From DAIDJD01 sp035485275 (GTDB taxonomy: Bacteria > Oederibacteriota > JAJYGY01 > DAIDJD01), in the NCBI GenBank assembly GCA_035485275.1, contig DATHOE010000002.1:1-64000 (forward strand): 64,000 nt of DNA, read 5' to 3'. Below the pieces are notes generated by a model that saw nothing but the letters and a program-made list of their open reading frames with translations, was not told the origin of the DNA and ran no database searches. A program made the position numbers and the translations under genes. Below are positions 55,831 through 64,000 of this stretch, piece after piece. Position 1 is the first letter of the stretch. Every line of letters begins with the position of its first letter.

Positions 55831-58046
55831 TGTCCCTGCAAAAGGAGATCCTGGCGGCGCTGGCGGCCTCGCCCGAGGGCCTGAGCCAGATGGAGCTGCT
55901 GCGCGCCCTGAAGCTGCCCAAGCGCGTGCAGTCCAAGGTCATCCAGGACCTGGAGCTGCTCGTCTCCGGCGGCAAGGTGGTGAAGAACGCGCGCCACCGC
56001 TACCGCGCCGCGGCTTTCGCCAGGGAGGGCGGCGCCGGGGCGCTGGTCCAGGCCGTGTTCAGCCTCACCAAATCCGGCCTGGCCTTCGCCCGCACCTCCG
56101 AGGGCGTGGAGTACTTCATCCCGGAGCGTTTCCGCGGCTGGGCCCTGCCGGGGGACGGCGTGGAGCTCAAGCCGCTTCCGGAGAGGCCCGCCGGCGGTCC
56201 GCGCCGGGGAGGGGCCTTCGGCGGGCGCAAGGAGGAGCGTTCCGGCCCGGCGCGCAAGCCCGGGGCCGAGGTGCTGCGGGTGGTCTCGCGCGGCCGCACG
56301 CAATGGGTGGGCCGCCTGCGCGCGGAAGGCCGGGAGCGCTTTTGCGACGTGCGCCTGGGCGAGCTGGACCTGGAGCTGGAACTGGCGCCCGACGGCATCG
56401 ACCCCAAGGCCCAGCCCGGGGATTGGATCGCGGTCGGCGCGCCGGGCCTGGACGAGGGCGGCAGGGAACCCAAGCCCTCGCGATTCCTCAGCCGCCTGGG
56501 CGGCGACGACACGCCCCACCTGGACACCCTGATCATGATCAAGAAGGCGGCCTTGAAGGAGGACTTCGACGCCGCCACGCTCACCGAGGCCGCCGGCTTC
56601 TCCTCCGAGATCCCGGGCGACGCCGTCGCCGGGCGCCTGGACCTGCGCCGCGGCGTGGTCATCACCATCGACGGACAGGACGCCAAGGATTTCGACGACG
56701 CCGTGTCCCTGGAGCGCCTGCCCGGCAACGCCGGTTGGCGCCTCGGCGTGCACATCGCCGACGTGGCCCACTATGTCCGGCCGGGCTCGGCCCTGGACCA
56801 TGAGGCCTACGAGCGCGCCACCAGCGTGTACCTGCCAGACCGGGTCCTGCCCATGCTCCCCGAGGCGCTGAGCAACGGCCTGTGCTCGCTCAAGCCCAAG
56901 GTCGACCGCCTGACCCTGAGCGCGGTGATGGACCTGGACGCGCGCGGCCGCGTGGTGGGGGCCCGCTTCGCCGAGAGCGTCATCCGCTCCGCGCGCCGCT
57001 GCACCTACGAGGAGATCGAGGCCTGGTACGACGGCAAAGGGGGCCTGGACGAGGCCGACGCGGCCCTGCTGGGGCCCACCCTGAAGGACATGCGCGCGGT
57101 GGCCCTCCTGCGCCGGGCCCTGCGCATGGAGCGCGGCGCCCTGGATTTCGACTTCCCGGAGACCAAGGTCAGCCTTGATGAAAAGGGGATACCCACCGCG
57201 CTGACGCGGCGGGCGCGCCTCTTCACCCACCAGCTCATCGAAGAGTTCATGCTGGCGGCCAACGAGGCGGTGGCCAAGGAATTGCGCGAGTCCGGATTCG
57301 CCCTGCTCTTCCGCATCCACGAGGAGCCCGACGAGGACAAGCTTAACGACACCCTGGCCTTCCTGGGCAAGCTCAAGCTGGGTTCGCCTAAGGGCGGCTC
57401 CGCCACGCCGAAGGACCTGCAGCGCCTGCTGGCCAGGGTCGAGGGCCGGCCGGAGCAGCGCCTCGTGCAGACGCTGATCCTGCGCAGCCTGCGCCTGGCC
57501 CGCTACAGCCCCGGCCACGACATCCATTTCGGCCTGGCCCTGGAGGACTACTGCCACTTCACCTCGCCCATCCGGCGCTATCCGGACCTGGTCGTGCACC
57601 GCATGCTCAAGGCCCGCCTCAAGGGGCTGTCTCCGGCGGCGGCCAGGGCACAGGCCGGGGACCTGGAGGCGGTGGGCCTGCACAGCTCGACCATGGAGCG
57701 CCGGGCGGAGGCCTGCGAGCGCGACTGCGTGAAGGCCAAGCAGGTACGCTACCTGGAGGCGCGCCTGGGGCAGGTCTACGCCGCCACGGTCAGTTCCGTG
57801 GTCCATTTCGGGTTCTTCTGCGAGATCGACGCCTTTCCCGCCGAGGGCCTGGTGCCCCTGGGCAGCCTGCGCGACGATTACTATGATTTCGACGCCGCGA
57901 ACTACTGCCTGGTGGGCAGCCGCAAGAAAAAGAAGATCAGCATCGGCGACAAACTGTGGGTGAAAGTCCTGCGCTGCGATTGGGAATTGCTGCAGGTGGA
58001 CTTCGAGCCCCAGTGGGAAGAGCCCAAGATCCTGGGCCTTGTTTAG
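55830..58046 (+). CDS. rnr: Ribonuclease R (RNB family exoribonuclease)
   Basis: The 738-residue 3'-5' exoribonuclease has an N-terminal winged helix (about 5-60), cold-shock domains, the RNB catalytic domain with acidic residues in DGQDAKDFDDAV, and a C-terminal S1 domain (VYAATVSSVVHFGFFCEI). The basic tail of E. coli RNase R is missing. Its GTG overlaps the last base of the pilB stop. It degrades structured RNA. Confidence 0.93.
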   Translation: MSLQKEILAALAASPEGLSQMELLRALKLPKRVQSKVIQDLELLVSGGKVVKNARHRYRAAAFAREGGAGALVQAVFSLTKSGLAFARTSEGVEYFIPERFRGWALPGDGVELKPLPERPAGGPRRGGAFGGRKEERSGPARKPGAEVLRVVSRGRTQWVGRLRAEGRERFCDVRLGELDLELELAPDGIDPKAQPGDWIAVGAPGLDEGGREPKPSRFLSRLGGDDTPHLDTLIMIKKAALKEDFDAATLTEAAGFSSEIPGDAVAGRLDLRRGVVITIDGQDAKDFDDAVSLERLPGNAGWRLGVHIADVAHYVRPGSALDHEAYERATSVYLPDRVLPMLPEALSNGLCSLKPKVDRLTLSAVMDLDARGRVVGARFAESVIRSARRCTYEEIEAWYDGKGGLDEADAALLGPTLKDMRAVALLRRALRMERGALDFDFPETKVSLDEKGIPTALTRRARLFTHQLIEEFMLAANEAVAKELRESGFALLFRIHEEPDEDKLNDTLAFLGKLKLGSPKGGSATPKDLQRLLARVEGRPEQRLVQTLILRSLRLARYSPGHDIHFGLALEDYCHFTSPIRRYPDLVVHRMLKARLKGLSPAAARAQAGDLEAVGLHSSTMERRAEACERDCVKAKQVRYLEARLGQVYAATVSSVVHFGFFCEIDAFPAEGLVPLGSLRDDYYDFDAANYCLVGSRKKKKISIGDKLWVKVLRCDWELLQVDFEPQWEEPKILGLV

Positions 58047-58067
58047 GAAAACATTCGCGAGTATAGT
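58039..58067 (+). promoter_or_regulatory. Promoter of the sigma54 activator gene
   Basis: TTGTTT (58039-58044), 17 bases, TATAGT (58062-58067). The predicted start falls at or next to the ATG at 58074, giving a leaderless message unless a later ATG (58086, 58098 or 58104) is used. Confidence 0.65.
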
Positions 58068-58073
58068 TTTTTG

Positions 58074-59213
58074 ATGAGTTTCAAAATGGAACACTCCATG
58101 GCCATGGAAAATCCAGTATCCATTCTTTCAACCTTGACCGTCCCGGAACCCGGCGGGGGCGCTTTGCCCCTGCTTGGCCAGTCCGCGGGCCTCAAACGGG
58201 TCCTGCATCTGGCCCAAAAGGTCGCCCCCACCGACAGCGCCGTGCTGATCACCGGCGAGACCGGCACGGGCAAGGAACTTCTGGCGCGCGCCATCCACGT
58301 GGCCTCCCGCCGCTCCCAGGGACCCTTTGTGGCGGTCAACGCCGGGGCCATCCCGGAGAGCCTGCAGGAGAGCGAATTGTTCGGCCACCGCAAGGGCGCC
58401 TTCACCGGGGCGGTGGCGGACCGGCGCGGCCTCTTCGAGGAGGCCAGCTCCGGCACGCTCTTCCTCGACGAGATCGGCGACACCAGCCCCTCCCTGCAGG
58501 TCAAGCTGCTGCGGGTGCTGCAGACCGGCAGCGTGCGGCGCCTGGGCGAGGGTGCGGAGCGCCCCGTGGACGTGCGGATCATCGCCGCCACCAACCGGCC
58601 CCTGGACCAGATGGTGGCCCGCTCGGAGTTCCGCGAGGACCTCTTCTTCCGCCTGAACGTGGTCCACCTGCACCTCCCGCCCCTGCGCGAGCGCGGCGAC
58701 GACCTCGAGCTCCTGCTCAAGGCCAACCTGGTCCGCTTCGCCGACCGCCTGCGCAAGGACGTGCGCGGCTTCAGCCCCCAGGCCTGGGGCGCCCTGCGCA
58801 ACTACCTGTTTCCGGGCAACATCCGCGAGCTGGAGAACATCGTCCACCATTGCGTGCTCATGGCGGACTCCGACGAAGTGGGGCTGCAGGACCTGCCTCC
58901 CTACCTGACCGCGCGCCTGGCCCTGCCCGTGCCCGCGGCGCCGCTGGAAGGCGGCATCCACGGAGGCCCGCTTGAGGTCCCGCGTGAGGCCTGGCAGAGG
59001 CCCTCCGGCCCACCCTCGCGCGATCCGGCCTCCTACATCGCGCCGAGCGTGGACCTGGGCGACGGCTTCCTCAGCCTCGCGGACATGGAGAAGCAGCTCA
59101 TCCGGGCCACCCTGGAGCGCCTCAAGGGCAACCAGAGCGTGGCCGCGCGGAAGCTGGGGATCAGCCGTTCGACCCTCTGGCGCAAGATGAAGGAATACAG
59201 CCTTGAGGCCTGA
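58074..59213 (+). CDS. Sigma54-dependent transcriptional activator (AAA+ / Fis HTH)
   Basis: The product (379 residues from 58074) has a central AAA+ domain with Walker A GETGTGKELLARAIH, the intact GAFTGA loop (about 108-113) that contacts sigma54, Walker B LFLDEIGD, and an R-finger region. A C-terminal Fis-type helix-turn-helix ends the protein (NQSVAARKLGISRSTLWRKM). Only about 30 residues precede the AAA+ domain, with no receiver, GAF or PAS domain, so it resembles PspF-type activators held in check by a partner. The gene ends 11 bases inside the TPR-J gene, and a sigma54 promoter lies before dnaK, its likely target. Confidence 0.92.
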   Translation: MSFKMEHSMAMENPVSILSTLTVPEPGGGALPLLGQSAGLKRVLHLAQKVAPTDSAVLITGETGTGKELLARAIHVASRRSQGPFVAVNAGAIPESLQESELFGHRKGAFTGAVADRRGLFEEASSGTLFLDEIGDTSPSLQVKLLRVLQTGSVRRLGEGAERPVDVRIIAATNRPLDQMVARSEFREDLFFRLNVVHLHLPPLRERGDDLELLLKANLVRFADRLRKDVRGFSPQAWGALRNYLFPGNIRELENIVHHCVLMADSDEVGLQDLPPYLTARLALPVPAAPLEGGIHGGPLEVPREAWQRPSGPPSRDPASYIAPSVDLGDGFLSLADMEKQLIRATLERLKGNQSVAARKLGISRSTLWRKMKEYSLEA

Positions 59214-60537
59214 GGACAATGCCCTGGCCGCACGGCCGGGGTTGACCCTGTCGGCCGTGAAGACGGCCTTGCGCGAATGGCAGGGGCACATGCGCCGCGG
59301 GGCCCAGATGCCCAGCGAGGAGGAGTACGCGGCGGCCCTGGCCCTGGTGCCGATCCTGCCCAACCCTCCCGCCTACCTCGCCCGCACCCTGCGCGCCCTG
59401 GCCGACTTCTGCGTGTCGCAGGGCCGTTTGGAGGACGCCGCATCGCTCTTCGCCAAGGTGGCCGAGGGCAGGGGCAAGAAGAGCGAACTGTTCTGGCGCG
59501 ACTACGCCGGCCTGCTCTTCCGCCTGGCCCTGAAGCGCCTCGCCGCCGGCCAGGTGGCCCTGGCCACCGCGGCCTTCCAGACCGCCGCCGATCTTCTCCG
59601 TGGCCCGGCCGACCTGCCCGAAGTCTGGGTCGCGGCCTGGAACGGCTATTCGGAAACCGCGCTCTGGTTCGAGCGCGCCGGCGACAATCTGCCGGCGGGC
59701 CTCTACGCCGAGCATGCCCTGGCCTTCGCGGCCCGTTTGAAGGCCTGGGACAGGGCCGGGTCCTGGCTGCGCGCCCTGGCCACGGCCGGCCAGCACCGCC
59801 AGGGCGCCGCGCGCGCGCTGGTCTGGCTGCGGCGCATGCAGGAGCTGCGCAGCCAAGGCTGGCCCGAGGCCCTCGCCGGCGCCGTCCAGGCCGCGGTGGG
59901 CCTGGCCCAGGCCGAAAGCGCCCTGGGGCGCCTTGCGGGTTCCACCGCCATTTTTTCCGAGGCCGAGGTCTGGCTGCGCGAGGCCGGCGGTGAGAGCCCC
60001 GCCCTGGCGGACCTGCACCTGGCCTGGGGCCTGGCCCTGGGCGCGGACGAAGGCCGCGCCCACCTCGAGGAGGCCCGCGGCCTGCGCCTGCGCCTGCTGG
60101 GCGCCTCGCATCCGCGCACGCGCGAGGCGGAACAGGCGCTCCTTGGGCTGGAAACCCAGGCCCCGCCCCCCGCGGACGCCGGCCCCCGCGACTGGGACGG
60201 CGGCGCCCGCTTCACCGAGGCCCCCGGGGACCGCCGCGGCGAGGGGGCAGGAAACCTGCTGTTTGAGAACAGCGCGGCTGAATTGAAGCGCCTGCACCGC
60301 CGCCTGGTGCGCCTTTGCCATCCGGACACGGCCCCGGAAGGGGAAGCCGCGGCCTGGCATGAGCTGATGGTGAAGGTGAACCTGGCCGCCGAAGCCGGCG
60401 ACCTCTTCGTCTTGCGCACCTTGTTGCGGGAGACCTTGGCCCGCCGGGCCGCGGACCGGAAAACTCCGGCCAAGCCGGAGGCCGAGATCCGCTCCGAGGG
60501 CGTGGAAACCTGGATCGAGGAGGACCTGAAACCATGA
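59203..60537 (+). CDS. TPR protein with C-terminal J-like domain
   Basis: The 444-residue protein is mostly alpha-helical TPR-like repeats (about 40-300, e.g. FCVSQGRLEDAASLFAKVAEG). It ends with a J-like helix-loop-helix (ELKRLHRRLVRLCHPDTAPEG) including the HPD triad at about residues 365-375. A C-terminal J domain lets it recruit Hsp70. The TTG start has AAGGAA 7 bases upstream and overlaps the activator gene. No known family is recognised. Its place before dnaK supports a chaperone co-factor or regulatory role. Confidence 0.7.
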   Translation: MRPEDNALAARPGLTLSAVKTALREWQGHMRRGAQMPSEEEYAAALALVPILPNPPAYLARTLRALADFCVSQGRLEDAASLFAKVAEGRGKKSELFWRDYAGLLFRLALKRLAAGQVALATAAFQTAADLLRGPADLPEVWVAAWNGYSETALWFERAGDNLPAGLYAEHALAFAARLKAWDRAGSWLRALATAGQHRQGAARALVWLRRMQELRSQGWPEALAGAVQAAVGLAQAESALGRLAGSTAIFSEAEVWLREAGGESPALADLHLAWGLALGADEGRAHLEEARGLRLRLLGASHPRTREAEQALLGLETQAPPPADAGPRDWDGGARFTEAPGDRRGEGAGNLLFENSAAELKRLHRRLVRLCHPDTAPEGEAAAWHELMVKVNLAAEAGDLFVLRTLLRETLARRAADRKTPAKPEAEIRSEGVETWIEEDLKP

Positions 60538-60884
60538 ACTTCAAACCCTGGTCCTTCGGTTCCCTGCTGCGGCTGCGCTGCCCCGCCTGCGGCGCGGACA
60601 GCTTCCGGCTTGGGCTGTTCCGCACCGCCAAGAGCTGCGCCTCCTGCGGCCAGTTGTTCGACCGGGGGGCCGGCTTTTATGCCGGGGCCATCTACCCGAT
60701 GTATGGGGCCACCGCGGTCCTGGGAGGCATCTTTTTCGTGGGCGGCCTTTTGGCCGGGCTCTCCTTCAGCGCCTGCCTCCTGGTCGCGGGCCTGGCCGCG
60801 GTACTGGCCTCGCCCTGGCTGTTCTGGTATGCCCGGCTGGCTTTCCTGCATACGGACCACAGGTTTTTCGGTGAGAATTCCTAA
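60534..60884 (+). CDS. DUF983 family membrane protein
   Basis: The 116-residue protein has a two-CxxC zinc ribbon (LRCPACGADSFRLG .. CASCGQLF) followed by two or three hydrophobic segments (YPMYGATAVLGGIFFVGG, LLVAGLAAVLASPWLF), as in DUF983. The function of the family is unknown; members often sit near cytochrome oxidase or chaperone genes. The ATG overlaps the previous stop. Confidence 0.8.
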   Translation: MNFKPWSFGSLLRLRCPACGADSFRLGLFRTAKSCASCGQLFDRGAGFYAGAIYPMYGATAVLGGIFFVGGLLAGLSFSACLLVAGLAAVLASPWLFWYARLAFLHTDHRFFGENS

Positions 60885-61033
60885 CCTTGCCAGGCTTATA
60901 TTGGGGAGTGTTTTAACGTTTCAATTTGGGACATAAATAGGCTTATTTCCCATGATCGGATTATATGATCTGTTTTGAAACAAAAGTGCTTCATAATAGT
61001 AATAACAAATATACAATATATTAATAAAAATGA

Positions 61034-61049
61034 TGGCATAGTGCTTGCA
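61034..61049 (+). promoter_or_regulatory. Sigma54 (-24/-12) promoter of the dnaK operon
   Basis: TGGCATA, four bases, TTGCA. The invariant GG (61035-61036) and GC (61047-61048) have the required 10-base gap. The match to TGGCAYR-N4-TTGCW is full. The predicted start is near 61060, 41 bases before the dnaK ATG. Confidence 0.8.
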
Positions 61050-61065
61050 TTGCTAAAGCCAGCAT

Positions 61066-61080
61066 AGTCCTTTAAGGACT
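61066..61080 (+). other. Hairpin in the dnaK leader
   Basis: AGTCC (61066-61070), TTTAA, GGACT (61076-61080) forms a short stem between the predicted start and the GAGAGGA ribosome site. It may stabilise the message or respond to temperature, but it is weak. Confidence 0.45.
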
Positions 61081-61100
61081 CGAAAGAGAGGAAAACAATC

Positions 61101-63011
61101 ATGGGAAAAATTATCGGCATTGACCTGGGCACCACCAACTCCTGCGTAGCCATCATGGAAGGCGGGGAGCCCAAGGTGATCAACAATTCTGAGGGCAACC
61201 GCACCACCCCTTCGGTGGTCGGCTTTGCCAAGGATGGTTCGCGCCTGGTGGGGCAGGCGGCCAAGCGCCAGGCCGTCACCAACCCCGAAAACACCGTTTT
61301 TTCGGCGAAGCGCTTCATCGGCCGCCGCTTCAACGAAGTCTCGAACGAAGCCAAGCGCGTGCCCTTCAAGGTGGTGGCCGCCGACAACGGCGACGTCGCC
61401 GTTGAAATCAAGGACAAGCGCTACTCGCCGCCCGAGATTTCGGCCATGGTCCTCCAGAAGCTGAAGGCCGACGCCGAAGCCTACCTGGGCGAGCCCGTCA
61501 CGCAGGCCGTCATCACGGTCCCGGCCTACTTCAACGACAGCCAGCGCCAGGCCACCAAGGACGCCGGGAAGATCGCCGGCCTTGAGGTCCTGCGCATCAT
61601 CAACGAGCCCACCGCGGCTTCGCTGGCCTACGGCCTAGACAAGAAGGGCAAGAACGAGAAGATCGCGGTCTACGACCTGGGCGGCGGCACCTTCGACGTC
61701 TCCGTGCTGGAGATCGGCGACGGCGTCTTCGAGGTGCGCTCCACCAACGGAGACACCCACCTCGGCGGCGACGACTACGACGAGCTCATCGTCGACTGGC
61801 TGGCCGCGGAGTTCCAGAAGTCCGATGGCATCGACCTGCGCAAGGACCGCATGGCCCTTCAGCGCCTGAAAGAGGCGGCCGAGAAGGCCAAGATCGAGCT
61901 GTCCAGCGCCACCGGCACGGACATCAACCTGCCCTTCATCACCGCCGACGCCAGCGGGCCCAAGCACCTCAACCTGGCCCTGAGCCGCGCCAAGCTGGAG
62001 CAGCTGGTGGCCGGCCTGACCGAGCGCACCAAGGGGCCCTGCGTGCAGGCCCTCAAGGACGCCGGACTAAGCACCTCCGACATCGACGAGGTGGTCCTGG
62101 TGGGCGGCATGACCCGCATGCCCAGCGTGGTGCAGGCGGTCAAGGATCTCTTCGGCAAGCAGCCCCACCAGGGGGTCAACCCCGACGAGGTCGTGGCCAT
62201 CGGCGCCGCCATCCAGGCGGGCGTGCTCAAGGGCGAGGTCAAGGACGTCCTGCTCCTGGACGTCACCCCGCTGAGCCTCGGCATCGAGACCGAAGGGCGC
62301 GTCTTCACCAAGCTGATCGAGCGCAACACGACCGTGCCCACCCGCAAGAGCCAGGTGTTCAGCACGGCCAGCGACAGCCAGCCCTCGGTGGAGGTCCACG
62401 TGCTGCAGGGCGAACGCCCCATGGCGCCGGACAACAAGACCATCGGCCGCTTCCATCTCGACGGCATCCCGCCCGCCCCGCGGGGCGTGCCCCAGGTCGA
62501 GGTCACCTTCGACATCGACGCCAACGGCATCCTGGCGGTCAGCGCCAAGGACCTGGGCACGGGCAAGGAACAGAAGATCACCATCACCGCCAGCTCCGGC
62601 CTCGCCAAGGAGGAGGTCGAGCGCATGGTGCAGGAAGCCAAGGCCCACGAGGCCGAGGACAAGAAGCGCCGCGAGGCCGCGGAGACCCGCAACCACGCCG
62701 AGGGCCTGGCCCACGCCACCGAGAAGAGCCTGAAGGAGCTGGGCGACAAGGTGCCGGAGGACAAGCGCAAGGAGATCGAGGCCTCCATCGCGTCGCTGCG
62801 CGAGGACCTGAAGAACGACGGGGACGCCGAGGCGCTGAAGAAGAAGGCCGAAGCGCTGGCGGAGGCTATGGCGGCCGTATCCGCCGAGCTGTACAAGAAC
62901 GCGAAGCCCGAGGGAGACCAGCAGGCTTCGCCCGGGGGCTCCGCTGCTCCGGACGGCAAGACGGTCGACGCCGATTTCGAAGTCGTCGACGACAAGAAAA
63001 AGGGCGAATAG
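61101..63011 (+). CDS. dnaK: Molecular chaperone DnaK (Hsp70)
   Basis: The 636-residue protein has the full Hsp70 pattern: GIDLGTTNSCVAIM, DLGGGTFDVSVLEIGDGV, VGGMTRMPSVVQAVK in the ATPase domain, the DVTPLSLGIETEG substrate-binding domain, a helical lid and an acidic tail (DADFEVVDDKKKGE). It binds exposed hydrophobic segments with help from DnaJ and GrpE, which are not in the window. GAGAGGA lies 9 bases before the ATG. It heads the dnaK-groES-groEL order, with a sigma54 promoter upstream. Confidence 0.97.
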   Translation: MGKIIGIDLGTTNSCVAIMEGGEPKVINNSEGNRTTPSVVGFAKDGSRLVGQAAKRQAVTNPENTVFSAKRFIGRRFNEVSNEAKRVPFKVVAADNGDVAVEIKDKRYSPPEISAMVLQKLKADAEAYLGEPVTQAVITVPAYFNDSQRQATKDAGKIAGLEVLRIINEPTAASLAYGLDKKGKNEKIAVYDLGGGTFDVSVLEIGDGVFEVRSTNGDTHLGGDDYDELIVDWLAAEFQKSDGIDLRKDRMALQRLKEAAEKAKIELSSATGTDINLPFITADASGPKHLNLALSRAKLEQLVAGLTERTKGPCVQALKDAGLSTSDIDEVVLVGGMTRMPSVVQAVKDLFGKQPHQGVNPDEVVAIGAAIQAGVLKGEVKDVLLLDVTPLSLGIETEGRVFTKLIERNTTVPTRKSQVFSTASDSQPSVEVHVLQGERPMAPDNKTIGRFHLDGIPPAPRGVPQVEVTFDIDANGILAVSAKDLGTGKEQKITITASSGLAKEEVERMVQEAKAHEAEDKKRREAAETRNHAEGLAHATEKSLKELGDKVPEDKRKEIEASIASLREDLKNDGDAEALKKKAEALAEAMAAVSAELYKNAKPEGDQQASPGGSAAPDGKTVDADFEVVDDKKKGE

Positions 63012-63057
63012 GCTTTTCGCCCCATCACCCACCAAGAACCAAGGAGGATAGATCGGT

Positions 63058-63348
63058 ATGAAACTGCGCCCCCTGAACGACAAGATCGTGGTCAAGCCCC
63101 TGGAAGCCGAAGAGACGGTCAAAGGCGGCATCATCATCCCCGACAACGCCAAGGAAAAGCCCCAGCAGGCCGAAGTGATCGCGGTGGGCCCGGGCAAGCT
63201 TCTCGAAAACGGCACCCGCGTCGCCCCCGGCGTGAAGGTCGGCGAGAAGATCCTGTTCTCGAAGTACAGCGGCAGCGAATTCAAGGTCGACGGCAACGAG
63301 CTGCTGGTCCTGGACGAAGGCGACATCCTGGCGATCGTCGAGAAATAG
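63058..63348 (+). CDS. groES: Co-chaperonin GroES
   Basis: The 96-residue GroES has KLRPLNDKIVVKPLEAEE, the mobile loop (ETVKGGIIIPDNAKEKP) and the conserved roof region (AVGPGKLLENGT). A heptamer caps GroEL. AAGGAGG lies 10 bases before the ATG. It is 46 bases after dnaK and 71 before groEL. A GGCCTT/AAGGCC stem (63371-63394) between groES and groEL may tune expression. Confidence 0.97.
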   Translation: MKLRPLNDKIVVKPLEAEETVKGGIIIPDNAKEKPQQAEVIAVGPGKLLENGTRVAPGVKVGEKILFSKYSGSEFKVDGNELLVLDEGDILAIVEK

Positions 63349-63419
63349 ACCTAAAACGGACAAAAAAGCCGGCCTTGCCTTAGGGGTTAAGGCCCATCAA
63401 AAACGGAGGAACGAGCACA

Positions 63420-64000
63420 ATGGCTAAGCAGATCATCTTTCATGACAGCGCCCGCCGGGCCATCCAGCGCGGCGTCAACAAGCTGGCCGACGCGGTCAGC
63501 GTGACCATGGGCCCCAAGGGCCGCAACGTGGTCCTGGACAAGAAGTACGGCTCGCCGCTCATCATCAACGACGGCGTCACCATCGCCAAAGAGATCGAGC
63601 TCGAAGACAGCTACGAGAACATGGGCGCCCAGCTGGTCAAGGAAGTCGCCAGCAAGACCAGCGACATCGCCGGCGACGGCACCACGACCGCCACGGTCCT
63701 GGCGCGCGCCATCTACAACGAAGGCCTGCGCAACGTCACCGCCGGCTCCAACCCGATGTCGCTGAAGCGCGGCATTGAGAAGGCGGTCGAGGCGGTGGTC
63801 GCCCACCTGAAGGCGAACAGCAAGAAGATCGGCAACAAGATCGAGACCGCCCAGGTGGCCTCCATCTCCGCCAACAACGACGCCGTCATCGGCGAGATGA
63901 TCGCCAACGCCTTCGAGAAGATCGGCGGCGCCGACGGCGTCATCACGGTCGAAGAGGCCAAGGGCATCGAGACCACGGTCGAGACGGTCGAAGGCATGCA
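63420..64000 (+). CDS. groEL: Chaperonin GroEL (partial, cut by window end)
   Basis: The first 193 residues of GroEL are present: AKQIIFHDSARRAIQRGVNKLA (start), VSVTMGPKGRNVVLDKKYGSP, the ATP-binding GDGTTTATVLARAI, and the equatorial/intermediate transition. The gene continues past 64000. GGAGGA lies about 9 bases before the ATG. Confidence 0.97.
   Translation, partial: MAKQIIFHDSARRAIQRGVNKLADAVSVTMGPKGRNVVLDKKYGSPLIINDGVTIAKEIELEDSYENMGAQLVKEVASKTSDIAGDGTTTATVLARAIYNEGLRNVTAGSNPMSLKRGIEKAVEAVVAHLKANSKKIGNKIETAQVASISANNDAVIGEMIANAFEKIGGADGVITVEEAKGIETTVETVEGM

Larger units (their letters stand above)
60885..61100. other. AT-rich intergenic region before dnaK
   Basis: This 216-base gap is AT-rich (about two thirds A+T), in sharp contrast to the rest of the window. 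Dyads include AAATAGGCTTATTT (near 60934), TTTTGAAACAAAA (60973-60985) and a direct repeat of ATGATC (60952 and 60965). Such sequence is usual for enhancer/bending sites upstream of sigma54 promoters. No CIRCE (TTAGCACTC-N9-GAGTGCTAA) is present, and no gene is seen. Confidence 0.75.

Noticed and set aside
60885..61100. CIRCE/HrcA site before dnaK
   Set aside because: No TTAGCACTC or its partner is present on either strand.

Overview
The window is a GC-rich (roughly 70% G+C by eye), densely packed bacterial chromosome segment. Almost all genes lie on the + strand, and many starts overlap the previous stop by 1-4 bases (ATGA, GTGA or TTGA junctions). Several features point to a Gram-negative diderm: a large set of heptosyltransferase-type (GT9) and other LPS glycosyltransferases, a PorV/PorQ-like outer-membrane protein, a type IV pilin and a PilB ATPase. 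SpoVS, a PIN-PhoH protein, a three-domain IspG and the style of the pilin fit an uncultivated lineage such as Elusimicrobiota. That placement is a guess from family resemblance, not a proven assignment.

Layout. 1-556 holds a minus-strand tRNA pair (Leu-UAA then initiator Met) followed by a run of strong hairpins. 553-5608 has two small regulatory/modifying proteins, an aspartate aminotransferase, a SpoU methyltransferase, an exported beta-carbonic anhydrase and biotin synthase. 5609-9868 is a threonine synthase - sulfur carrier - NIL domain - SpoVS - gamma-carbonic anhydrase - DNA polymerase III delta cluster with a structured leader. 9865-14086 encodes envelope proteins (TPR, VanW, a small anchored protein, a PorV-like barrel, an HELTH membrane protein). 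14100-15416 is PIN-PhoH. 15477-29613 is an LPS/surface-glycan region with four GT9, three GT2, one GT4 and two large GT-C-like membrane proteins; aroG, ruvB and a Nudix gene interrupt it. 29598-41092 runs pgsA, an M50 protease, scpA, scpB, rluB, pheA, hisC, tyrA, aroA, cmk, plsC and rpsA, combining chromosome segregation, shikimate/phenylalanine/tyrosine synthesis and translation genes. 41135-43571 pairs a CRP-like protein with a degenerate CHASE2/cyclase-like membrane protein. 43646-47606 holds tRNA-Val, prfB with a programmed +1 frameshift, and a second J-protein/DnaK pair. 47687-54089 contains the pilin, ispG, two more large membrane glycosyltransferase-like proteins (divergent) and tRNA-Leu(CAG). 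54115-64000 holds pilB, rnr, a sigma54 activator, a TPR-J protein, a DUF983 protein, then dnaK, groES and the start of groEL.

How parts may work together. The clearest regulatory signal is a consensus sigma54 (-24/-12) promoter in an unusually AT-rich 216-bp gap directly before dnaK-groES-groEL. A sigma54 activator gene without a recognisable sensor domain lies three genes upstream, and a TPR protein ending in a J-like domain lies between them. This suggests that the main chaperone operon is controlled by sigma54 rather than by HrcA/CIRCE. A second candidate system is the threonine synthase - GG-Cys sulfur carrier - NIL domain cluster, which may link a sulfur-carrier protein to aspartate-family amino acid synthesis. 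A third is a set of three GT-C-like membrane proteins sharing an LDY[ED]G motif. All functions are inferred from sequence features alone; no database search was run.
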